Shown in pieces: positions 1-6,639 of a stretch of DNA of 9,264 bases. The stretch's first letter is position 1. The number at the start of each line of letters is the position of its first letter. Origin of the DNA: Thermoplasmata archaeon (GTDB lineage: Archaea > Thermoplasmatota > E2 > DHVEG-1); the NCBI GenBank assembly GCA_030637965.1, contig DAOWFO010000001.1, forward strand, positions 1 through 9,264, read 5' to 3'. Both the position numbers and the translations under genes were made by a program. The notes under the pieces are model-generated. The model was not told the origin of the DNA, made no database searches, and saw only the letters and a list, made by a program, of their open reading frames with translations.

Positions 1-3
1 ATC

Positions 4-20
4 AAAAATATAAAAAAATT
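4..20 (-). terminator. T-run terminator after the 71-residue membrane protein gene
   Basis: On the minus strand a run of seven T (12-18) and a run of five T (4-8) lie about 13 bases past the stop codon at 32. Archaeal RNA polymerase often terminates on U-rich tracts without a hairpin. Position and composition fit, but the background is very AT-rich, so the call rests mainly on placement. Confidence 0.4.
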
Positions 21-31
21 AACTTTTATTG

Positions 32-247
32 TCAATAATGTTTCCATAGAAATTTCTCATAAATTATTGAAATACCTATACCTATTGTAATAATATATCC
101 TACAATTAATAATATTACTATATATAAAAATGGAATGTTTTGTTCACTATTTTCAATAAAATATGTGTAAAAAATATATCCAAAAAATAACCATATAGCA
201 GTTATGAAAATAATAATTAGTATAAATGCTTTTGATAAAGCATACAT
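32..247 (-). CDS. Small two-span membrane protein of unknown function
   Basis: This 71-residue protein is not recognised as a member of any family. It has two long hydrophobic stretches, about residues 6-29 and 40-63, joined by a short polar loop (IENSEQN), and ends in a basic/aromatic tail (YEKFLWKHY). It should sit in the membrane as a hairpin. There is no cysteine, no catalytic-looking motif and no signal-peptide cleavage site. The start is the ATG at 245-247. No Shine-Dalgarno is visible, but a BRE-TATA element lies about 26 bases upstream, as expected for a leaderless archaeal transcript, which supports both the gene and this start. A T-rich tract follows the stop. The gene appears to be a transcription unit separate from the ATP synthase operon. 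A spurious AT-rich ORF is possible, but the promoter, start and terminator agree. Confidence 0.6.
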   Translation of the reverse strand: MYALSKAFILIIIFITAIWLFFGYIFYTYFIENSEQNIPFLYIVILLIVGYIITIGIGISIIYEKFLWKHY

Positions 248-270
248 AAAAGATTGTACTAATTACCCAG

Positions 271-284
271 ATATAATGTTTTCG
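271..284 (-). promoter_or_regulatory. BRE-TATA promoter for the 71-residue membrane protein
   Basis: The minus strand reads CGAAAACATTATAT from 284 down to 271. This is close to the euryarchaeal BRE (purine-rich CGAAA) followed by a TATA box. The TATA part ends about 24-29 bases before the ATG at 247, so transcription would start at or very near the start codon and give a leaderless mRNA. It is the clearest promoter in the window. Confidence 0.6.
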
Positions 285-607
285 AAATATTCAAAATAAA
301 TATTTTAATGAATAATTCAATTTAATGTTTTAGCATTCATAATTAATTTTAAATAATGCTCATATCAGGTAATAATTATATAATAAATACTTTTAAGTTA
401 AATAGAAAAGGTATATATGGTGATGTAAAAAAATGGAGTATATGGTTAAAAAATTAAAAATTAATTTTATGGATATAGAAATGAATAATTTTATTTTTTA
501 ATGATAACTTCATTCTTATCCAGATTTCGCCAAATTTATATTAGTTTATAATGAAAGTTTATTATTTGTTATAGAATTTTTTGGGAGAAAATGTGTTTAC
601 ATTTATT
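285..607. other. AT-rich intergenic region without a convincing gene
   Basis: These 323 bases between the operon end and the next promoter hold no coding region I can support. The longest plus-strand frame with a nearby ATG (433-501) gives only 22 residues. A second TATA-like patch occurs on the plus strand near 374-387 (AATTATATAATAAA), which is symmetric and could be background. T-runs on the minus strand at 427-460 are annotated separately as the likely end of the operon transcript. A weak 6-bp inverted repeat, AGCATT/AATGCT, spans 332-360. Nothing resembling a tRNA, a structured RNA or a repeat array was seen. Confidence 0.55.
427..460 (-). terminator. Clustered T-runs, likely terminator of the ATP synthase operon
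   Basis: Three minus-strand T-runs of five (456-460), six (448-453) and seven (427-433) bases are packed into 34 bases, about 150 bases past the stop of the last small gene (608). This is the densest such cluster on this strand between that stop and the next promoter. U-tract termination is usual in archaea. There is no hairpin, and the AT-rich background limits certainty. Confidence 0.35.
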
Positions 608-769
608 CTATGGTGTTAAAAAATAATAAAAAAATATTGTTACAATTCCTATTATTATAAATATTATCCAAATAATATATGCTATTTTTATGCGAACAAG
701 CCACTTAGCTTTTTTTTCAGGAGTATCAAAAAACCTTCCCAATATGGGATCATCATCCAATGAAATCAT
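608..769 (-). CDS. 53-residue single-span membrane protein, last gene of the ATP synthase operon
   Basis: The reading frame runs from ATG at 767-769 to TAG at 608-610 and encodes 53 residues. The N-terminal half is polar: three aspartates at 5-7, then a segment around GRFFDTPEKKAKW, then WLVRIK. One strongly hydrophobic span of Ile, Phe and Tyr covers about residues 29-51. The basic cluster before the span predicts the N-terminus in the cytoplasm. The start lies one base after the atpD stop (TAA-T-ATG), so translation is probably coupled to atpD; the nearest GGAG is about 16 bases away, too far to be a good Shine-Dalgarno. The ordered composition (charged head, clean membrane span, correct stop) and the tight spacing argue for a real gene. 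I do not recognise the family. It could be a small accessory or assembly factor of the synthase, or an unrelated passenger. Methanosarcina mazei also has an extra small gene (ahaG) after ahaD, but I cannot claim homology. Confidence 0.7.
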   Translation of the reverse strand: MISLDDDPILGRFFDTPEKKAKWLVRIKIAYIIWIIFIIIGIVTIFFYYFLTP

Positions 770-770
770 A

Positions 771-1415
771 TTAAACTTTTTTAGACTCCATTATAGCTTT
801 AATTCGCTTTCTTCTAAAAAAATCCTCTCGCTCACGTTCTTCAAGTTGCATTTCAATGTATTTCCGTGTAGCATATAACTTAGGAATAAGATTATTCTCT
901 AACACATTAACCCTTCGTTTTGTTTTTTCAATTTCAACTGCTAAACTTTTAATACGTCCTTCTAAATCTGCAAGATCTAATAAATTTAATAACAATTCGC
1001 TAAATTTTTTTTGAGAATCGTCAAGTTTTGAACATGTTTCAGTAAAACTATATAAAGGATTATTACTAATTTTTATAGTATCTTTATTCATTGCAGGAAT
1101 TTTAACTCCCATTATATTTTCTTTTTCAAATGATATTTCACCAATATTTTTAGTTTGATGGGAAGTTTCTTCTACCTTTTTTTCTCCCATTATCATTTGA
1201 GAATGTAAAAGGGAAAGAAAACCACTTGTAAAATCTTCATCAAGTCTCTTAGATAATTGATTCCTTTTATCGATAATACCAAAAAATTTTTCAACTAAAG
1301 CATCTCTTTTTTCTTCTAATAGTTTATGACCCTTCTCGGCTAATATTAGTTTTTTACGAATTTCAAGAAGTTCCATTCTTGTTGGGTTTACGCCTTCAAG
1401 TAATTGCTCAGCCAT
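771..1415 (-). CDS. atpD: A-type ATP synthase subunit D (central rotor shaft)
   Basis: Subunit D is the long coiled-coil shaft that turns inside the A3B3 head, together with F, and passes torque to the C/K rotor. The 214-residue length is normal. The N-terminal helix carries the family pattern VNPTRMELLEIRKKL (about residues 9-23), then LAEKGHKLLEEKRDAL. The C-terminal helix carries EKTKRRVNVLE and YIEMQLEEREREDFFRRKRIK-type sequence, the usual second strand of the coiled coil. The middle part (about 70-130) is the less conserved globular tip. The start ATG at 1413-1415 lies one base after the atpB stop. Only a weak AGAAG precedes it, unlike the strong sites of atpB, atpF and atpK, so coupling to atpB translation is likely; D is a single-copy subunit. 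A 53-codon gene follows one base after the stop. Confidence 0.96.
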   Translation of the reverse strand: MAEQLLEGVNPTRMELLEIRKKLILAEKGHKLLEEKRDALVEKFFGIIDKRNQLSKRLDEDFTSGFLSLLHSQMIMGEKKVEETSHQTKNIGEISFEKENIMGVKIPAMNKDTIKISNNPLYSFTETCSKLDDSQKKFSELLLNLLDLADLEGRIKSLAVEIEKTKRRVNVLENNLIPKLYATRKYIEMQLEEREREDFFRRKRIKAIMESKKV

Positions 1416-1416
1416 C

Positions 1417-2814
1417 TTAACTTCTAATTTTTTCTACTTTTGGTAGATATTTTTTAATATATTTCTCATCTATTTTTTTAAGTTCAGAAGTAGGTAAGGA
1501 TGAAAATAGTTCCCATCCAATTGTAAGAGTTTGTTCTATACTCCTATCTTCATGATCACCTTGTGCAACGAACCTCTTCTCAAATTCATCTGCAAACTTC
1601 AGAAATTTTCTATCCCTTTCAGACAAGGCATCTTCCCCTACAATTGCTACTAGATCTCTAAGATCGCATCCTTCTGCGTAAGCTGCATACAATTGATTTG
1701 AAACTCCTGCATGATCCTCACGTGTTCTGTCTTTACCAATACCTCTATCCATAAGACGTGATAGACATGGTAGAACTGCAATAGGGGGATAAATACCCTT
1801 TTTGTGAAGCCCCCTTTCTAAGACAATTTGTCCTTCTGTAATATATCCAGTTAAATCTGGTATTGGATGAGTAATATCATCATCAGGCATTGTTAGCAAT
1901 GGTATCTGGGTTATTGAACCTTTTTTACCTTTAATTCTACCTGCCCGCTCATAAATAGTTGCAAGATCTGTGTACATATAACCGGGATATCCTCTTCTTC
2001 CAGGTACTTCTTCTCTGGCTGCTGCGATTTCACGTAAAGCTTCTGCATAGTTAGTTAAATCAGTAAGTATTACGAGAACTTGCATATCAAGGTCAAAGGC
2101 TAGATACTCAGCGCAAGTAAGCGCCATACGAGGTAATATAATCCGCTCAATCGTTGGATCATCAGCTAAATTTAAAAACATTGTTGTTCTTTCTAATGCA
2201 CCTGTATTTTCAAAATCTTTAATGAAAAGATTTGCTTCTTCTGATGTTATTCCCATTGCACAGAAAACAACTGCGAATTTCTCTTTCTTTCCAATTACTT
2301 TTGCTTGTCTAGCAATTTGAGCGGCAAGATTATTATGGGGAAGACCAGAACCTGAAAAGAGAGGTAATTTTTGACCACGAACTAAAGTATTTAATCCATC
2401 AATCGTTGAAATGCCTGTTTGAATAAATTTTCTAGGATATTCTCTTGCGTAGGGATTTATTGGATTACCATTTATATCTCTTCTATCTTCAGGTATTATT
2501 GGTGGTGCATCATCGATTGGATTACCAGTCCCATCAAATACTCTTCCAAGCATATCTTTTGAGATGCCCAGTTTCATAGTTTCCCCAATGAATCGTGCCG
2601 ATGTTTTTTCAGTATCCAATCCTTTCGTACCTTCAAACACCTGGACTATTACTTTGTTTGTGAACGCCTCTAGAACCTGACCTGTGCGTTCTTCACCAAA
2701 CGATGTTTTAATTTTTACAATTTCATTGTATGCAACATCTTTAATACCATCAACTATCATCAATGGACCAGCAACCTCAGATACTGTTGTGTATTCTATG
2801 TCTTTATTGCTCAT
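1417..2814 (-). CDS. atpB: A-type ATP synthase subunit B (non-catalytic nucleotide-binding subunit)
   Basis: Subunit B alternates with A in the A3B3 hexamer in the cytoplasm. It binds but does not hydrolyse nucleotide and supplies residues at the A/B interface. The 465-residue length is typical. The N-terminal beta-barrel (about 1-78) is followed by the nucleotide-binding fold. The Walker A position holds the degenerate SGSGLPHN (154-161) with no GKT, as expected for B. Further family landmarks are AMGIT (186-190), REEVPGRRGYPGYMYTDL (267-284), MPDDDITHPIPDLTGYITEGQ (309-329) and LSRLM (351-355); its Arg353 sits where the arginine finger reaching the A site is expected. The C-terminal helical domain includes ALSERDRKFL and FVAQGDHEDRSI. 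Start: ATG at 2812-2814, two bases after the atpA stop, with GGGAGGT (2824-2830) nine bases upstream. No truncation is visible. Confidence 0.97.
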   Translation of the reverse strand: MSNKDIEYTTVSEVAGPLMIVDGIKDVAYNEIVKIKTSFGEERTGQVLEAFTNKVIVQVFEGTKGLDTEKTSARFIGETMKLGISKDMLGRVFDGTGNPIDDAPPIIPEDRRDINGNPINPYAREYPRKFIQTGISTIDGLNTLVRGQKLPLFSGSGLPHNNLAAQIARQAKVIGKKEKFAVVFCAMGITSEEANLFIKDFENTGALERTTMFLNLADDPTIERIILPRMALTCAEYLAFDLDMQVLVILTDLTNYAEALREIAAAREEVPGRRGYPGYMYTDLATIYERAGRIKGKKGSITQIPLLTMPDDDITHPIPDLTGYITEGQIVLERGLHKKGIYPPIAVLPCLSRLMDRGIGKDRTREDHAGVSNQLYAAYAEGCDLRDLVAIVGEDALSERDRKFLKFADEFEKRFVAQGDHEDRSIEQTLTIGWELFSSLPTSELKKIDEKYIKKYLPKVEKIRS

Positions 2815-2816
2815 AT

Positions 2817-4595
2817 TTATTTTACCTCCCGTATAAGAGATTCAATTTCATTTTCCAGATCATTTTCCACTTTTTCGAATCTTTTTTCAAAGTCTTTGTT
2901 AGGAACAGTCCCCATCCTAGCAATACTCTCACGTGATTTTATGGATATGATATCATCCATGTGAACATTTTTTTCTACGGCATTCTGTATTAAATCTGAA
3001 AATTTTGACATAATTCTCAACATTTCATATTGTTTCTTTTCTGGACAATATGTGTCAATATCGTGAAATGCACTCTGTTGAAGAAAATCCTCTCTTATCA
3101 TTCTTGCACTTTCAAGTAGAGCACGTTCCTTGGGTGGAAGGGCATCTGGTCCTACAAGTTTCACGATTTCTTGGAGCTCTGATTCTTTTTGCAGTAATGC
3201 CATTGCTTTGTTTCTTAATTGAAGCCAATTTTCACCAACATCTTTGTTCCACCAAGAGCTTATCTCATCAAGATAGAGAGAATATGATTTAAGCCAATTA
3301 ATTGAAGGAAAGTGTCTCCTATCTGCTAAATCTGAATCAAGTGCCCAGAATACTTTTACAATCCGCAGAGTATTTTGTGCCACAGGTTCTGAGAAATCTC
3401 CTCCAGGTGGTGAAACAGCTCCCATAACTGATACGGAACCTTCTTTATCCTTGGAACCTAGAAGTTTAACTCTACCTGCTCTTTCGTAAAATTCTGCAAG
3501 TCTTGATGCAAGATATGCAGGATATCCTTCTTCACCTGGCATTTCTTCAAGCCTACCAGAAATTTCTCTCATAGCTTCTGCAAGACGAGAGGTACTATCT
3601 GCCATAAGTGCAACATCAAAACCCATATCTCTATAGTATTCTGCAATTGTAATTCCAGTATAGACGCTTGCATCACGGGCAGCAACAGGCATATTAGATG
3701 TGTTAGCTATAAGTACAGTCCTGTTCATTAATGATTCACCAGTCTTTGGATCTTTTAATTCTGGGAACTCCTTTAGAACATCGGTCATTTCGTTTCCTCG
3801 TTCACCACAACCTACATAGATAACAACCTGTGCATCACTCCATTTTGCAAGTTGATGAAGCATTACAGTTTTTCCTGTTCCAAAACCTCCAGGTATTGCA
3901 GCTGTGCCACCTTTCGCTACTGGAAAAAATGTGTCAATAACTCGTTGCCCAGTAATTAGTGGAATTGATGGATCATATTTTTCTTTTACAGGTCGAGCTT
4001 TTCTTACCGGCCATTTTTGAAGCATTTGAAGTTTTAAATTACCTTGATCTGTTTTAATAATTGCAATATCGTCTTCAACAGTAAATTTACCTTCTTTTTC
4101 TATTGATAACAATGTGCCTTCAATATCTGGAGGAACCATGATTTTATGTAAAATAATTGAGGTTTCCTGTACCTCTCCTAGAATGTCACAACCTTTTACC
4201 TTATCACCTGCTTTGATAGTTGGTTTGAAATGCCATTTTTTCTTTCTATCAATTGCATTTGTTTCTACACCACGCTCAATGAAATCTCCCGTTTCATCAT
4301 AAATTGTTGGTAGAGGTCTTTGAATACCATCATAGATATTTGTCAATAGTCCTGGCCCTAATTCAACAGATAAAGGCATATCTGTTGAAACTACTTTTTC
4401 TCCTGGCTTTAAACCATTAGTATCTTCATAAACCTGAATAGTTACAACATCTTCATTTAAACGAATTATTTCACCAATGAGATTCTCATCACCAACTCTA
4501 ACAACATCGTACATCTTTGCTCCGCGCATACTGTTTGCTTCAATTACTGGGCCAGATATTCTGACAATTTTTCCTTTAAGGATTTTTTTTGACAT
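2817..4595 (-). CDS. atpA: A-type ATP synthase subunit A (catalytic subunit)
   Basis: Subunit A carries the ATP-forming and ATP-hydrolysing site (EC 7.1.2.2 if H+-coupled; 7.2.2.1-type if Na+). The 592-residue length is standard for an intein-free archaeal A subunit; the P-loop insertion intein known in some Thermococcales is absent. Order of parts: N-terminal barrel (about 1-75); bulge or non-homologous domain special to A (about 115-190); nucleotide-binding domain with Walker A GGFGTGKT (236-243); GCGERGNEM (262-270), in which Glu265 is the likely catalytic glutamate; Walker B region VALMADSTSR (328-337); SPPGGDFSEP (395-404); then the C-terminal helical domain. Two departures from the usual archaeal form are visible: the P-loop is commonly GPFGSGKT, and DSTSRLAEA has Leu where Trp is usual. 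Start: ATG at 4593-4595 with AGAGGCG (4604-4610) nine bases upstream; 22 bases separate it from atpF. Confidence 0.97.
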   Translation of the reverse strand: MSKKILKGKIVRISGPVIEANSMRGAKMYDVVRVGDENLIGEIIRLNEDVVTIQVYEDTNGLKPGEKVVSTDMPLSVELGPGLLTNIYDGIQRPLPTIYDETGDFIERGVETNAIDRKKKWHFKPTIKAGDKVKGCDILGEVQETSIILHKIMVPPDIEGTLLSIEKEGKFTVEDDIAIIKTDQGNLKLQMLQKWPVRKARPVKEKYDPSIPLITGQRVIDTFFPVAKGGTAAIPGGFGTGKTVMLHQLAKWSDAQVVIYVGCGERGNEMTDVLKEFPELKDPKTGESLMNRTVLIANTSNMPVAARDASVYTGITIAEYYRDMGFDVALMADSTSRLAEAMREISGRLEEMPGEEGYPAYLASRLAEFYERAGRVKLLGSKDKEGSVSVMGAVSPPGGDFSEPVAQNTLRIVKVFWALDSDLADRRHFPSINWLKSYSLYLDEISSWWNKDVGENWLQLRNKAMALLQKESELQEIVKLVGPDALPPKERALLESARMIREDFLQQSAFHDIDTYCPEKKQYEMLRIMSKFSDLIQNAVEKNVHMDDIISIKSRESIARMGTVPNKDFEKRFEKVENDLENEIESLIREVK

Positions 4596-4617
4596 TTATT
4601 ATCGCCTCTATATATAT

Positions 4618-4929
4618 TTATTTAATAACTTCAACTCCAACTGCCTTTTTTATTAAATTTGAAATATAATCCAAATGATCTCTTCTACGTCCCTTCTTAT
4701 CTGGTATTTCTACAATAATGGGAAGGATGTTCCTTAATCTATAATCGTATAACCTGTCATAAATATCTTCTACTATTTTTTCAGTAATAAAAATAACACC
4801 AATATCATTTCTTTCAGATATTTCATTCCAAATATTAATTAAATTTCCATTTGGAATATACAGGTCTTTAATTCCAGCAAGCCGTAAACCGACTGCTGTA
4901 TCCTTATCACAGATACCTATTAGTTTCAT
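4618..4929 (-). CDS. atpF: A-type ATP synthase subunit F (central stalk)
   Basis: Subunit F is a small Rossmann-like protein that binds the D shaft at the base of A3B3 and turns with it. The 103-residue length is normal. The N-terminal strand and loop IGICDKDTAVGLRLAGI (about 4-20) matches the family pattern IGD.DTV.GFRLAG, with Cys in place of Gly before the Asp. The middle strand VIFITE (45-50) and the C-terminal PIIVEIPDKKG (70-80) followed by LIKKAVGVE (92-100) are the remaining signatures. The start ATG overlaps the atpC stop by one base (TAATG, 4927-4931), and AAGGAGG (4937-4943) lies seven bases upstream, so the start is secure and coupled to atpC. It has a strong site despite being a one-copy subunit. 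Confidence 0.95.
   Translation of the reverse strand: MKLIGICDKDTAVGLRLAGIKDLYIPNGNLINIWNEISERNDIGVIFITEKIVEDIYDRLYDYRLRNILPIIVEIPDKKGRRRDHLDYISNLIKKAVGVEVIK
4825..4857 (-). repeat. Small inverted repeat inside the 5' part of atpF
   Basis: ATTCCAAAT (4825-4833) and ATTTGGAAT (4849-4857) are exact reverse complements separated by 15 bases, within codons about 25-35 of atpF. A nine-pair stem in such AT-rich sequence can arise by chance. It is listed because it lies close to the much stronger hairpin at the end of atpC. Confidence 0.3.
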
Positions 4930-6050
4930 TAGCTTGCCTCCTTAATAAAAAATTTATTAATAGTATCTAATCGAATGTTTTCATCTATACTTTTTGCAAT
5001 TATTTTAAGATTCCTTATTTCAAACTCTTTTGAAATAAGGAATCTTATGGTAGGTCCAATGTTAACATAATTTTGTATTGAGATGTCCTCTACAAATTTT
5101 AAAAATAAACGATCAAGTGAATTTTCTAAAACTTGAACGGATTCTTCTTTGTTGTATTCCTCTATGGAATCTTTTAAAATATCAAAATATGAAGTTCCTT
5201 CGAGACTGGAAATTATCTGAGATACTTGATCTGTTTGTGCCATTTCTTCGTATTTCCATGATGATATTTCCTGTCCATCACCTAAAAAAAGATTCATGCA
5301 TGTTTTTTCGTCATATGATAGTTGTTTTGCTCTTAATAGATTTTTAATGTTAATTATATCAATCATTCTTTTAATGAATTTATTTTTTCCTTGTTCGCAA
5401 TTGTGTGGAACTTTAACCTTTTGGAACATGCAAATAATGTATTTATCTATTGCAGTATCCAAAGATAATAAATCAATTTCAACATTTGAAACTGCATTAG
5501 TGACTTCTTCCCCAAAACCGTAGTTTTTTAGTAATTCAGGAATTTTTTCTTTTTCGCTGGTAATAAGTTCTTTCAATAAACTTTTTGTTTTTGGTAAAAT
5601 AGCTCTGTCAATGATAACTTCATCAATTTTTTCATCATATAGTTTATTCTTGAGGGTGTTTTTAATTATATATATATCAATTTTATCAAGATAAGTGTTA
5701 TAAAAATTATACATTTTTTTTGAATTGTCTTTTTTGGATAAATTTATAGTTTGAATTAAAGCATCATCAAGGGATTGCTGAATTTCTTGTGTATTTTCAC
5801 CTATAATATTGTAATCTTTCATTGCATTTAATGAATCCTTGAATTCATGGAGATTTTTACTGTCAAATAATCTATTTAATTCTTTTTCTTTAATGAATGG
5901 ATTTCCAACTGCTTCGAATTTTGCATTAGGATATGCAAATTTGACGTATGTAGAAAAAGGGCGAGAGATGACTATCATGGCTCCTACTAATATAACTATT
6001 ATGAAAATCCAGAAAGGATAGTTATATGGGTCAAATAACATCTCAAACAA
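4929..6050 (-). CDS. atpC: A-type ATP synthase subunit C (central stalk cap on the K ring), membrane-anchored, TTG start
   Basis: Subunit C (homologous to V-ATPase subunit d) is a funnel-shaped all-helical protein that joins the D/F shaft to the K ring. This one has 373 residues, the usual size. An N-terminal hydrophobic span covers residues 12-29 (FWIFIIVILVGAMIVI), followed by RPFSTYVKFAYPNAKFEAV; an N-terminal anchor followed by a YPNA segment is also seen in C subunits of other euryarchaea. The rest is charged helical repeats, weakly conserved as is normal for C. The C-terminal LISKEFEIRNLKIIA (338-352) matches the family's most conserved motif (KE.E.RNL). The start is taken as TTG at 6048-6050 because AAGGAG (6060-6065) is nine bases upstream; an in-frame ATG at 6039-6041 would sit 18 bases from it. 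The gap to atpE is 16 bases. A perfect inverted repeat lies in its 3' end (5006-5047). Confidence 0.93.
   Translation of the reverse strand: MFEMLFDPYNYPFWIFIIVILVGAMIVISRPFSTYVKFAYPNAKFEAVGNPFIKEKELNRLFDSKNLHEFKDSLNAMKDYNIIGENTQEIQQSLDDALIQTINLSKKDNSKKMYNFYNTYLDKIDIYIIKNTLKNKLYDEKIDEVIIDRAILPKTKSLLKELITSEKEKIPELLKNYGFGEEVTNAVSNVEIDLLSLDTAIDKYIICMFQKVKVPHNCEQGKNKFIKRMIDIINIKNLLRAKQLSYDEKTCMNLFLGDGQEISSWKYEEMAQTDQVSQIISSLEGTSYFDILKDSIEEYNKEESVQVLENSLDRLFLKFVEDISIQNYVNIGPTIRFLISKEFEIRNLKIIAKSIDENIRLDTINKFFIKEAS
5006..5047 (-). repeat. Perfect 19-bp inverted repeat with 4-base loop in the 3' end of atpC
   Basis: The arms at 5006-5024 (TAAGATTCCTTATTTCAAA) and 5029-5047 are exact reverse complements with only CTCT (5025-5028) between them. 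The mRNA could fold into an uninterrupted 19-pair hairpin with loop AGAG. Four of the 19 pairs are G-C. The sequence encodes residues 335-349 of subunit C, which contain the conserved KEFEIRNL motif, so the symmetry is carried by codon choice within a constrained protein segment. It ends about 75 bases before the atpC stop and atpF start. No other inverted repeat seen in the window approaches this length. Confidence 0.9.
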
Positions 6051-6059
6051 TTATTTCCA

Positions 6060-6065
6060 CTCCTT
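6060..6065 (-). promoter_or_regulatory. Shine-Dalgarno site that decides the TTG start of atpC
   Basis: AAGGAG on the minus strand lies nine bases before TTG (6048-6050) and 18 bases before the first in-frame ATG (6041). The spacing favours the TTG. The site overlaps the last codon region of atpE. Confidence 0.65.
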
Positions 6066-6066
6066 A

Positions 6067-6627
6067 TCAAGAGAAAAGTAGTTTTCCTACCTTTATTCTG
6101 ATTCTGTCTTTTTCTCGTTCCAAAATCCCCTCAAATGTGTTATCTAAAGTTATTTTGCCATTTATTGATTTTAGGATTATTCCACCAGTAGCATCAATTT
6201 TTTCGGTTACTTTTATTCCAAGTTCATCTGCAATCTTTTTGTCAATATCTCTTGAAGTTTTAACTGTACACTTTCCTCCTAGTTTTTTGCTTCCATTTTT
6301 TATTAATTTAGTAATAAGTTTTTTATATTTTTCATCTTCAAGTTTTATTAATTTACGTTGTGCTTTTTCAAAACATTCTTCAATTATTGATTCCCTTACT
6401 TTGATAATCTTTCTTTTCGAGTTTTGATTAGCTTTTGAAACCAGAATTTTTTTTATACTTTCACTTTGTTTCTTACCATTTGTAAGAATTTCTCTAGATT
6501 CCTTTTTCGCTTTACTTATTGCATTGTTAACAATCTTATTAGCCTGTTTATCTGCTTCTTTAAGTATCTGTTCTACTACATTATTAGAATCTTTCTTAAT
6601 TTGTTCAATTATTTTCTCTACTGACAT
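6067..6627 (-). CDS. atpE: A-type ATP synthase subunit E (peripheral stalk)
   Basis: Subunit E pairs with H to form the peripheral stalks that hold A3B3 still against the rotor. The protein has 186 residues, as usual. Residues 1 to about 105 are a long, highly charged helix rich in Lys, Glu and Asn with coiled-coil spacing, the part that pairs with H. The C-terminal globular domain, which binds the top of the head, holds ATGGIILKSINGKI (146-159), DNTFEGILEREKDRI (162-176) and the terminal KLLF, all typical of the family. Start: ATG at 6625-6627 with AGGAAAG (6631-6637) just upstream; the atpK stop is 12 bases away. The partner gene atpH is not in the window and is expected upstream of atpI. 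Confidence 0.94.
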   Translation of the reverse strand: MSVEKIIEQIKKDSNNVVEQILKEADKQANKIVNNAISKAKKESREILTNGKKQSESIKKILVSKANQNSKRKIIKVRESIIEECFEKAQRKLIKLEDEKYKKLITKLIKNGSKKLGGKCTVKTSRDIDKKIADELGIKVTEKIDATGGIILKSINGKITLDNTFEGILEREKDRIRIKVGKLLFS

Positions 6628-6639
6628 GTTCTTTCCTGT

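Noticed and set aside
433..501. Plus-strand 22-codon frame in the intergenic region
   Set aside because: Made mostly of Lys, Asn, Ile and Met codons from AT-rich sequence, with no clear promoter spacing or ribosome site and no hydrophobic or structural pattern.
3790..3900. Possible intein or insertion in the atpA P-loop
   Set aside because: Checked because some Thermococcales carry an intein there; the frame passes directly through GGFGTGKT with normal spacing and total length 592.
4608..4616. TATATATA in the atpF-atpA gap as an internal promoter
   Set aside because: It ends only about 13 bases before the atpA ATG, so a transcript starting about 25 bases downstream would miss the start codon; no BRE precedes it.
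6026..6427. 133-residue open frame on the plus strand
   Set aside because: It is the antisense of the charged coiled-coil and C-terminal parts of atpE; the Lys/Glu-rich codons give Phe/Ser/Leu on the other strand. It has no independent promoter or ribosome site and its composition is that of a shadow frame.
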